Origin: Bacillota bacterium | GTDB lineage: Bacteria; Bacillota; Limnochordia; Darwinibacteriales; Darwinibacteriaceae | Assembly (NCBI GenBank): GCA_012799115.1 | Contig: JAAZLY010000110.1 | Location: forward strand, 1 to 12,916 | Reading direction: 5' to 3' | Length of the DNA: 12,916 nt | In this document: one piece after another, positions 7,253-12,916 of the stretch | How positions within the stretch are numbered: position 1 is the first letter of the stretch | Layout: each line of letters starts with the position of its first letter | Program-made: the position numbers and the translations under genes | The notes under the pieces: generated by a model | What the model was told of the DNA's origin: nothing | Databases searched by the model: none | Seen by the model: only the letters and a program-made list of their open reading frames with translations

Positions 7253-8764
7253 ATGAAAAGCTTGAAAAACATGTGGGCAGTCGTGCTTGTCCTGGTCACG
7301 ATTCTAGCGCTTGGTAGCGGTGTAGTCGCGGCTAAGGATACAATCATTATTGCCCAAGGCGCAGACGCAAAGACCCTTGATCCGTACAACACGACAGATG
7401 CACCAGCAGGCCGAGTGATGAGTGTTATCTTTGACACACTCTTAACCCGTGATGATGATGGTAACGTGGCACCAGGTTTAGCTGAATCCTGGGAGATCGT
7501 TGATGACACCACCTATATCTTCCACCTGAGGAAAGGCGTTAAATTCCACAATGGTGAGGAGTTTAAAGCCAGCGATGTAGCTTTCTCATTTGCTCAAATC
7601 GCTAAGTCCCCGCACGCAGTGTCCGTCCGGGCAACCATTGACTTTGAGAACTCCAGAGTGATTGATGATTATACGTTTGAGATGAAAATGACCGAACCCT
7701 TCGGCCCAATTCTAAACCATCTTGGTCACCAAGTTATGTCTATTGTAAATGAAAAAGCCTATACCGAAGCAGGAGAGGCTGTTGGTCAAAACCCAGTGGG
7801 TACAGGTCCTTATAAGTTCGTAAGTTGGGCTACAGGCGACCGAATTGATCTTGTGGCTAACGAAGAGTATTGGGGTACAAAACCAAGTATCAAGAACCTG
7901 GTTTATCGTAACATCCCTGAATCGGCCAGCCGCACGATTGAAGTAGAAACAGGCGGAATCGATATCTCCATCGATATCCAACCTTCAGAGCTCAAGCGCC
8001 TAGAAGCCAACAAGAATGTTAAGGTCTTTAGACGTGAAGCTTCCACCATTAGTTTCCTTGGCTTCAATGCCAGCAAGGCTCCCTTTGATAACCCGAAAGT
8101 AAGACAGGCTATCAATATGGCAATTAACCGTGATGCAATTTACAACGTAGTCTTCCAACGTGTGGGAACCATGGCTACCGCTCCCATGAGTAGGGTTGTC
8201 TGGGCTTACAATGATGCTCTTGTTCCTTACGAGTATAACATTGAAAAAGCCAAGGCCCTTCTTGCAGAAGCTGGTTTCCCCAATGGCTTAGAACTTACCA
8301 TCTCTTGTGACCAAAACCAAGAGCGTTTAGACACAGCTGAGATGGCCCAGGCAATGCTGTCGCAAATCGGCATTAAGGTGAACATTGAAACGCTAGAACG
8401 GGGCGCATACATCGATAAGGTTATCGGTGGCGAACTAGAAATGTTCGGTCTAGGCTGGGCTTCCGACACTGGTGACCCAGACTATGCACTCTTTGCCCTC
8501 TTCCATTCTTCCATGCATGGAGCCGGCGGGAACATGGGCTTCTACACCAATGAGAAAGTGGACGAGCTCCTGGAGATCGGTCGTTCTTCCACAGACGCTG
8601 AGGTAAGAAGAAATGCCTACCTTGAAGCTCAAGCATTGATCTGGGAAGACGTTCCTTATATCTTCCTTCATTGCCCAGAGAACGTTGTGGTCTATAACGC
8701 AAAGATCCAGGGCTTCGGAGTCTATGATGATGGTCAGCTGAAAGTGGAGAACTTCCACTTCTAG
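7253..8764 (+). CDS. Extracytoplasmic peptide-binding protein, SBP family 5 (DppA-like)
   Basis: A 503-residue secreted solute-binding protein that should deliver substrate to DppBCDF. Residues 1-27 form a signal peptide: basic MKSLKNMW, then a hydrophobic core, ending GVVAA before KD, with a type I cleavage after A26 or A27. No cysteine is present, so it is not a lipoprotein. Family 5 features are LDPYNTTDAPAG after the first strand, VIFDTLLTRDDDGNVAPGLA, YIFHLRKGVKFHNGEEF near residues 84-100, NPVGTGPYKF, and VRQAINMAINRDAI. The last fits the SBP_bac_5 signature. The start has AAAGGAG 7-8 bases upstream. Binding proteins of this family also carry nickel, heme, glutathione and oligosaccharides, so peptide specificity rests on context. 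Confidence 0.94.
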   Translation: MKSLKNMWAVVLVLVTILALGSGVVAAKDTIIIAQGADAKTLDPYNTTDAPAGRVMSVIFDTLLTRDDDGNVAPGLAESWEIVDDTTYIFHLRKGVKFHNGEEFKASDVAFSFAQIAKSPHAVSVRATIDFENSRVIDDYTFEMKMTEPFGPILNHLGHQVMSIVNEKAYTEAGEAVGQNPVGTGPYKFVSWATGDRIDLVANEEYWGTKPSIKNLVYRNIPESASRTIEVETGGIDISIDIQPSELKRLEANKNVKVFRREASTISFLGFNASKAPFDNPKVRQAINMAINRDAIYNVVFQRVGTMATAPMSRVVWAYNDALVPYEYNIEKAKALLAEAGFPNGLELTISCDQNQERLDTAEMAQAMLSQIGIKVNIETLERGAYIDKVIGGELEMFGLGWASDTGDPDYALFALFHSSMHGAGGNMGFYTNEKVDELLEIGRSSTDAEVRRNAYLEAQALIWEDVPYIFLHCPENVVVYNAKIQGFGVYDDGQLKVENFHF

Positions 8765-8769
8765 GTCTT

Positions 8770-8795
8770 TAGCCCCACCTTTCCTGGTGGGGCTA
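8770..8795 (+). other. Strong stem-loop without U-tract after the binding-protein gene
   Basis: TAGCCCCACC (8770-8779) pairs perfectly with GGTGGGGCTA (8786-8795) across a 6-base loop, TTTCCT. No run of T follows on either strand, so it is not a standard intrinsic terminator. It starts six bases after the stop codon. The likely role is a 3' stabiliser that raises the amount of binding-protein mRNA relative to the rest of the operon, as known for other binding-protein operons. Confidence 0.6.
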
Positions 8796-8875
8796 TCGCC
8801 ATACCATAATGGGGGAGAAAAGAGAAGGGGGTTATAAAGATAGAGAACTTAGTCAAGAAACTTGAGACCAAGCTA

Positions 8876-10120
8876 GTGGCGGCGGGTCTTCTACCCATGC
8901 AGAGCCAGGCTGAATTAGGCACCAGAATTCTCAAGGAAAGGCTGGAACTTGTGCTCCCTTGGGCCATGGAACGGTCTGGGATCGATTGCTGGATTGTGGC
9001 CGCCAAGGAGAACTGCAAAGATCCGATTCTTAAGACGTTGTATCCTTGGGATATGCCCGATGTAAGAAGAGTCGGGATTCTAGTATTCCAGCGAAACAGG
9101 GAAGACGGTACGATTCGCAAGATGGTGATCGGACCCCATTCGCCTGCGATGGAGAGCATGTATGAGAGGGTACAGCGGCCAGAAGAAAGTGTTTGGGAGG
9201 CTCTAAGTAGGGTTGTGGGAGAACATGCTCCTAAAAAGATCGCCGTGAATCGGAGTAAGGCCTATGGTTTTTGTGACGGGCTCACTTCAACACTTGATGA
9301 ACAGCTCCGGGAAGCCCTAGGAGAAGATGCCGCAAAGCTTTGTGACGGAGAAGAACTTACGATCCGCTGGCTCCAGAGGGTGACTCCTTTGGAAAAGGAA
9401 GTACTGAGAACACTAGTGAATGTAACGCATGATTTGATCTACTATTCATTTTCCCAACAACTGATTACTGTGGGAGAAACCACTACAACAGAGATTGAGT
9501 GGTTTATGCGCGACGTGATAAAACGCCTTGGGTTTAACTACTGGTTTGGACCCGACGTGGATCTACAGCGCCAGGGAAGTCCAAGTTCCCGCATGTTTAA
9601 TGAAGTTATACTCCCCGGTGATCTGCTCCACTGTGATGTGGGGATTAACGGTCACTATGTGCAGTTACATACAGATATGCAACTTGTGGCCTATGTACTC
9701 AAGGAGGGTGAACAGGAAGCTCCACCAGAACTAGAAGACCTCCTGAGTAAGGGAAACAGACTCCAAGATATAGTAAGAGACAACATTAGCATCTATCAAA
9801 CGGGAAATGATGCTCTCTTGAATTCCATCCATGCTGCAAGGCTCGAAGGAATCAATCCCATGGTCTATACGCATCCCTTGGGTACCTTCGGTCATGGTGC
9901 AGGTCCTCATATAGGGCAGTACAATAAACAGGAGTTTCTCCCTGGCGTAGGGGAGCGGCCCATTGAAAACTTGACATGTTATGCCCTGGAACTCAACGTT
10001 TCGGAGCAAGTGGCATCCTGGGCTAACCAGCTTGTGTTTATGTACCTTGAAGAGGTTGTATGTAAGGATGGAACGGTCGATTTTCTCGATGGCAGACAAG
10101 AAAAACTAATTGTAATTTAA
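8876..10120 (+). CDS. M24 (pita-bread) metallopeptidase homologue, Xaa-Pro aminopeptidase/creatinase-like
   Basis: A cytoplasmic protein of about 414 residues with an N-terminal creatinase-like domain (to about residue 165) and a C-terminal pita-bread domain. The dimetal ligands can be placed from the GTG start: D254 in HCDVGINGHY, D267 in HTDMQ, H340 in GHGAGPHIG, E372 in ALELNV and E392 or E393 in YLEEVV. The second histidine usually seven residues after the ligand His is Gly347, with a His at 345 instead. The likely reaction is cleavage of a Xaa-Pro or related peptide bond, or C-N hydrolysis as in creatinase. The start is uncertain. GTG 8876 has no ribosome binding site, while the open frame continues to 8810 and a strong GGGGG (8827-8831) stands 8 bases before an ATA at 8840. 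Downstream ridA follows in 21 bases. Confidence 0.82.
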   Translation: MAAGLLPMQSQAELGTRILKERLELVLPWAMERSGIDCWIVAAKENCKDPILKTLYPWDMPDVRRVGILVFQRNREDGTIRKMVIGPHSPAMESMYERVQRPEESVWEALSRVVGEHAPKKIAVNRSKAYGFCDGLTSTLDEQLREALGEDAAKLCDGEELTIRWLQRVTPLEKEVLRTLVNVTHDLIYYSFSQQLITVGETTTTEIEWFMRDVIKRLGFNYWFGPDVDLQRQGSPSSRMFNEVILPGDLLHCDVGINGHYVQLHTDMQLVAYVLKEGEQEAPPELEDLLSKGNRLQDIVRDNISIYQTGNDALLNSIHAARLEGINPMVYTHPLGTFGHGAGPHIGQYNKQEFLPGVGERPIENLTCYALELNVSEQVASWANQLVFMYLEEVVCKDGTVDFLDGRQEKLIVI

Positions 10121-10141
10121 TGGAAAAAGGGGTTGTGAGAC

Positions 10142-10519
10142 TTGTCACGTATTCAAACAGAGAAAGCGCCTAAGGCTGTAGGACCATACTCCCAAGGCTT
10201 GATTATGGATAATCTGGTCTTTGTATCCGGGCAGCTACCGATCGATCCTGCTACAGGCAATTTTGTCGATGGTGACATTCAAGATTCGACGCGCCAATGT
10301 ATCCGAAACATCGAAGCCATACTTAAGGAAGCTGGGACAAGCCTGGATAAAGTTGTGAAGACCACAATCTTTGTAGCGGATCTAGCAGATTTTGCCGCCA
10401 TCAATGAGGCCTATGCCGAGTTTTTTGGCGAATCTGCTCCTGCCCGTTCCTGTGTACAGGTGGCCGCTATTCCCAAGGGTGCAGCGATTGAAATAGAAGC
10501 CATAGCAAGGATCAGGTAA
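10142..10519 (+). CDS. ridA: RidA family reactive enamine/imine deaminase
   Basis: A 125-residue YjgF/YER057c/UK114 protein, of standard length, forming a cytoplasmic trimer in known relatives. RidA hydrolyses 2-aminoacrylate and related enamine/imine intermediates released by PLP enzymes. Family marks are KAVGPYSQG at 11-19, VFVSGQLPIDPATG at 27-39, the C-RNIEAILKEAG helix, and the key R102 in APARSCVQV with E119 in AIEIEAIA. The start is TTG at 10142 with AAGGGG at 10127-10132, nine bases upstream; no in-frame ATG lies nearby. Position between an M24 enzyme and the regulator, in an operon opened by a PLP aminotransferase, fits a role in clearing imines made by this pathway. Confidence 0.95.
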   Translation: MSRIQTEKAPKAVGPYSQGLIMDNLVFVSGQLPIDPATGNFVDGDIQDSTRQCIRNIEAILKEAGTSLDKVVKTTIFVADLADFAAINEAYAEFFGESAPARSCVQVAAIPKGAAIEIEAIARIR

Positions 10520-10553
10520 GAAACGTATGAATCCATCTGGAGGGGAGAACGGT

Positions 10554-11354
10554 TTGGATACGATTGTTAGTAAGATACATCGACTAAATATGGTATTTAC
10601 CCGTTCTGCAACTACAGTTATACCTCTTGACGCACTTTGTGATGAGCTTTGCGATATCTTGGGCTGCAACATCTATCTCTTTGACACCGAGGGGCATATC
10701 TTTGCTTACTCGGTTGCGGATGTGTTTCATTGCCCCTATACAGACTGTTCCCTTTCTGCCCAGGAGCTTCCCCTACGCTACATGGAGCTTTTCAAGGCCA
10801 ATGATACGAGTATTGTTGATAGGTATGAAGGGGATCCAAAATGCACGTATGAAGATGTAGGACGTTGCCAGTTTAACAACAGATATTACTCCATCTATCC
10901 AGTCTACTCTGTACTCAAGAAGGTCTCGGGCATTCTCTTTATTCGCTACGAGGATTCCTTTTCAGAGGCGGAGAAAATCCTTTGTGAATACACATGCGCC
11001 ATTGTTTCCCTGGAGATGTTGCGACAAGAACAAGAGAAGGCTCACCGCATCTCGAAAGAGGCTGCCAAGGCTAAATTGGCGGTAGACTCTCTCACGTATA
11101 GTGAAAGAAGGGCAGCTTGTGCTGCTTTGCAGGAGATTGAGTGGTGTCGAGGCGAGGTATTTCTCAATTGTATTGCCACGCAGACCTACACGGCCCCTTC
11201 GACGGTGTCTGGTGCCTTAAAGAAACTAGAGCTGGCCACCATGATCGAGACAAAGTCCCGGGGAGTAAAGGGGATGCATATCCAGGTACTCAATCCAAAT
11301 CTAAGAAGTGAACTCGAGGAGTTACAAAGAAAGTCCCATACACGTTCTTCGTAG
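10554..11354 (+). CDS. CodY-family transcriptional regulator, divergent
   Basis: A 266-residue protein (CodY is about 259) with an N-terminal GAF-type sensor and C-terminal winged helix. From TTG 10554, IVSKIHRLNMVF resembles CodY's first helix, NIYLFDTEGHIFAYS (39-53) the first sensor strands, and LTYSE (180-184) the linker LSYSE. The C-terminal part aligns without gaps to B. subtilis CodY from about residue 200 to LNPN. Shared blocks are ALKKLE (221-226), IETKSRGVKG and IQVLN. The recognition segment is YTAPSTVSG where CodY has GITRSVIVN, so the essential Arg is Pro. The sensor half is rich in cysteine (C60, C65, C97, C105). TTG 10554 has GGAGGGG 8 bases upstream. The ATG at 10527 lacks a ribosome binding site. 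As last gene before the terminator it likely controls this operon. Confidence 0.85.
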   Translation: MDTIVSKIHRLNMVFTRSATTVIPLDALCDELCDILGCNIYLFDTEGHIFAYSVADVFHCPYTDCSLSAQELPLRYMELFKANDTSIVDRYEGDPKCTYEDVGRCQFNNRYYSIYPVYSVLKKVSGILFIRYEDSFSEAEKILCEYTCAIVSLEMLRQEQEKAHRISKEAAKAKLAVDSLTYSERRAACAALQEIEWCRGEVFLNCIATQTYTAPSTVSGALKKLELATMIETKSRGVKGMHIQVLNPNLRSELEELQRKSHTRSS

Positions 11355-11373
11355 GTAAGTCACAGTTCGTACG

Positions 11374-11402
11374 CCCTCAGGCATTAGGCCTGGGGGTTTT
11401 TT
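11374..11402 (+). terminator. Intrinsic terminator of the aminotransferase-dpp-codY-like operon
   Basis: CCCTCAGGC (11374-11382) pairs with GCCTGGGGG (11388-11396) in a 9-base-pair stem with one G-U pair and a 5-base loop, directly followed by six T (11397-11402). It starts 20 bases after the codY-like stop codon. It is a textbook rho-independent terminator in the + direction. There is no T run in the opposite direction. Confidence 0.92.
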
Positions 11403-11457
11403 CATGGTTATCAGCTTCCTGGGATTCTGCGAGATTCTTCGCTTGGTTTTTCATCAT
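11377..11457 (-). pseudogene. Truncated 5' end of a gene in AbiEii (toxin) position
   Basis: A - strand frame of 26 codons beginning MMKNQAKNLAESQ and stopping inside the operon terminator. Its ATG overlaps the stop of the antitoxin-like remnant by four bases (ATGA, 11454-11457) and has GGAGG seven bases upstream, the classic sign of translational coupling. In AbiE-type pairs the nucleotidyltransferase toxin starts in this way, often with a basic MxKN-like N-terminus, but the remaining residues are too few to identify it. The genuine coding part probably ends near codon 16-18, where sequence from the + strand terminator region takes over. Confidence 0.35.
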
Positions 11458-11671
11458 AGTAGGACCTCCGCGTACTGGGCAACAACGGATTGGATTCTGG
11501 TTTCTTTAGCGTATTCCATAAGTTTAGTGATATTTCTCCCTGGGCGGCTAAAATACGATTGGAAGCCCTCTCTTACAACGTTTTTGCCAAGTTTGTTCTG
11601 ATAACGCGCGCAGTCGCATCACGTACAGTGCAAGCAAAGATAGTTTCGTTAAATACTTCAGAATGACTCCC
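11454..11671 (-). pseudogene. Decayed C-terminal part of an AbiEi-like antitoxin/regulator
   Basis: Two overlapping - strand frames join into one recognisable protein end. One frame (from 11671) reads SHSEVFNETIFACTVRD; the next (11618-11454, 54 codons) reads CARYQNKLGKNVVREGFQ and on through KLMEYAKETRIQSV to YAEVLL and stop. Together they resemble the C-terminus of AbiEi-family antitoxins (COG5340-like), where I recall the pattern KT-x-CD-x-R-x-RNK-x-G, a paired helix, LxxYAxxLxV and a final YLEVLL. A frameshift lies near 11604-11620, and a TAA closes the frame just upstream of 11671. The rest of a roughly 200-residue protein is missing. This is motif recognition from memory, without a search. 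Confidence 0.5.
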
Positions 11672-11937
11672 TTAAATTGTTCAATGCAACAAAGATTATC
11701 GGCCGCCCTTTAGAAACAATCGCGGGCTTACTGGTCTCTGTTGGCAAAATACCAGGTAAACACGGACATTCCCCTGCTTAACCAGATCATAAATGCTTTG
11801 AACATAGTGTTTAAATTATTTCCTGAGTTAGAAGGAGTTAACAAATAGGCGGAGAATAATTGCATCACGCAAATAAGTTTAGGTCATAGAAATATAGAAC
11901 GTACTATCCAGTTATCATCGCTCTCTCATATTAAGCT
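11672..11937. other. Gap upstream of nagA, no gene recognised
   Basis: No credible gene is seen in these 266 bases. The - strand frame near 11720-11815 gives short coding-looking pieces (for example YVQSIYDLVKQGNVRVYLV) broken by stops, which may be further decayed sequence linked to the antitoxin remnant. No convincing sigma-A promoter for nagA could be placed: TTGAAC at 11798-11803 and TTGCAT at 11860-11865 lack a good -10 partner. A short inverted repeat TTGC-N5-GCAA lies at 11860-11872. Confidence 0.4.
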
Positions 11938-11951
11938 AGGAGGTCACACGC

Positions 11952-12916
11952 ATGCGCACCGTGTTTCGCAACGGAACCGTCATTACTCCCTACCGAGTTC
12001 TGGAAGAATCCAGCGTCGTCATTGAAGAGGGACGCATTCAATACATAGCCCCAGACTCTGAAGTTGATCTGGACCTGTCATGCACCGAAGTTATTGATGT
12101 CGGCGGGAGATACATAGCTCCAGGATTCATTGATATTCATTGCCATGGTGGTGGGGATTACGACTTTATGGATGGAACTGTGGAAGCCTTCATTCAGGCG
12201 TCCAATGCACATCTTCGTTATGGTACGACAAGTATGCTGCCAACAACCACCACTTCCACCACGGAAGAGCTCTTCAAGGCAATTGATAGTTTTAAGCTCG
12301 CTCGAGACATGGAGCGTGGACCCAATTTGCTGGGTCTTCATGTGGAAGGTCCCTATTTGGCCTACGAACAAAGAGGAGCACAAGATCCACGTTATATCAA
12401 AGAACCATCGCCTGAAGAGTATAATGCGATCCTTGACTACAGTGATGTAATTAAGCGATGGACCATCGCTCCAGAGTTACCTGGGGCAATGGAGATGGCC
12501 CAGTTACTAAGGGAACGAGGTATTGTTTGCTCCATCGGTCACTCCGATGCCTTCTTCGATGACGTGGTTCGAGCGGTTGAGAGCGGTTTTACTCACGTAA
12601 CACATCTCTACTCAGCCATGTCCATGGTTCGAAGAATTAACGCCTATCGTCACGCTGGAGTGGTAGAGAGTGCGCTGCTCCTTGATGATTTGACTGTTGA
12701 GTTGATTGCTGATGGTGCACATCTTCCCCAGAGTCTTTTACAGCTTGTCTATAAGGTCAAGGGTCCTGATAAGATTTGCTTGGTTACAGACTCGATCCGT
12801 GCCGCCACCATGCCTGAAGGCGTAACGACCTTGGGGAGCAAGGAAGATGGACAAGTCGTCATCGTAGAAGACGGTGTAGCTAAGTTACCTGATCGCAGTG
12901 CTTTTGCTGGAAGCAC
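11952..12916 (+). CDS. nagA: N-acetylglucosamine-6-phosphate deacetylase, 3' end outside window
   Basis: The first 321 codons of an amidohydrolase-superfamily NagA, which removes acetate from GlcNAc-6-phosphate to feed glucosamine-6-phosphate into glycolysis or wall recycling. Motifs are IDIHCHGGGDYDF with H63 and H65, LPTTTT (97-102), HVEGPY with the metal-binding E132, SIGHSDA with H197, THLYSAM with H218, IADGAHLP (252-259) and LVTDS with catalytic D280; it breaks off in FAGS, the equivalent of the family's LSGS/LAGS. E. coli NagA has THLYNAM, so the usual Asn is Ser here. The start has TAGGAGGT with 8 bases of spacing. The normal family length is about 380-390 residues, so some 60-70 are missing at the window edge. 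It is separated from the dpp operon by a terminator and is an independent unit. Confidence 0.92.
   Translation, partial: MRTVFRNGTVITPYRVLEESSVVIEEGRIQYIAPDSEVDLDLSCTEVIDVGGRYIAPGFIDIHCHGGGDYDFMDGTVEAFIQASNAHLRYGTTSMLPTTTTSTTEELFKAIDSFKLARDMERGPNLLGLHVEGPYLAYEQRGAQDPRYIKEPSPEEYNAILDYSDVIKRWTIAPELPGAMEMAQLLRERGIVCSIGHSDAFFDDVVRAVESGFTHVTHLYSAMSMVRRINAYRHAGVVESALLLDDLTVELIADGAHLPQSLLQLVYKVKGPDKICLVTDSIRAATMPEGVTTLGSKEDGQVVIVEDGVAKLPDRSAFAGS

Noticed and set aside
11404..11601. + strand frame of 65 codons after the terminator
   Set aside because: Starts inside the region just after the terminator T-run, has no ribosome binding site, and overlaps the better supported - strand remnant.
11463..11666. 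+ strand frame (DLRVLGNNGLDSGFF...) that at first looked like a transposase C-terminus
   Set aside because: It is the complement of the - strand frame, which has the clearer family pattern, a coupled downstream start and a good ribosome binding site; no terminal inverted repeats are visible.
11860..11872. TTGC-N5-GCAA inverted repeat upstream of nagA
   Set aside because: Arms of only four bases, no second copy, and no match to a cre or NagR/GntR site that I can defend.
12078..12450. Overlapping open frames on both strands inside the last gene
   Set aside because: Both are shadows of the nagA frame, which runs from 11952 to the window edge with all catalytic motifs.
1..12916. CRISPR array, tRNA, rRNA, insertion sequence ends or prophage genes
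   Set aside because: Looked for regularly spaced repeats, cloverleaf-like segments and long terminal inverted repeats; none was seen.

Overview
The window is one strand of accessory metabolism from what is probably a member of the Bacillota. The main argument is a CodY-family regulator (10554-11354), a family known from that phylum. The strong GGAGG-type ribosome binding sites and occasional TTG starts fit. The peptide-binding protein (7253-8764) has an ordinary signal peptide without a lipobox cysteine, which is unusual for a single-membrane Firmicute and hints at a lineage with an outer membrane. That is inference, not proof. Every intact gene lies on the + strand.

Region 1 (1-1865) holds the end of a small operon: a COG2426 small membrane protein (90-578), then a metal-dependent amidohydrolase (633-1865). 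Region 2 (1866-2190) is a 325-base gap. It contains a perfect 19-base inverted repeat, a degenerate upstream copy of it 46 bases away, an extended -10 promoter and a roughly 155-base leader.

Region 3 (2191-11354) reads as one operon ended by a strong intrinsic terminator at 11374-11402. Its order is: class I/II aminotransferase, DppB/DppC permeases, DppD/DppF ATPases, family 5 binding protein, M24-family metallopeptidase homologue, RidA, and a divergent CodY-like regulator. The inferred logic is uptake of a peptide or amino compound, hydrolysis by the M24 enzyme, PLP-dependent transamination, removal of reactive enamine/imine by RidA, and local control by the CodY-like protein. The substrate cannot be read from sequence. 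Two stem-loops flank the binding-protein gene and may set its expression apart from its neighbours.

Region 4 (11355-11951) is a 597-base gap. Besides the terminator it holds, on the - strand, what looks like the decayed junction of an AbiEi/AbiEii-type toxin-antitoxin pair: the frameshifted C-terminal end of the antitoxin, then a 4-base ATGA overlap and the first codons of a second gene with a good ribosome binding site, which ends inside the terminator. Region 5 (11952-12916) is an N-acetylglucosamine-6-phosphate deacetylase (NagA) gene that runs off the window.

The most interesting material is the CodY-like regulator. Its fold framing is well conserved, but its recognition helix and sensor pocket differ from canonical CodY. 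It sits at the end of a peptide-transport operon whose promoter region carries a palindrome sharing the TTC-N-GAA core of the CodY box.
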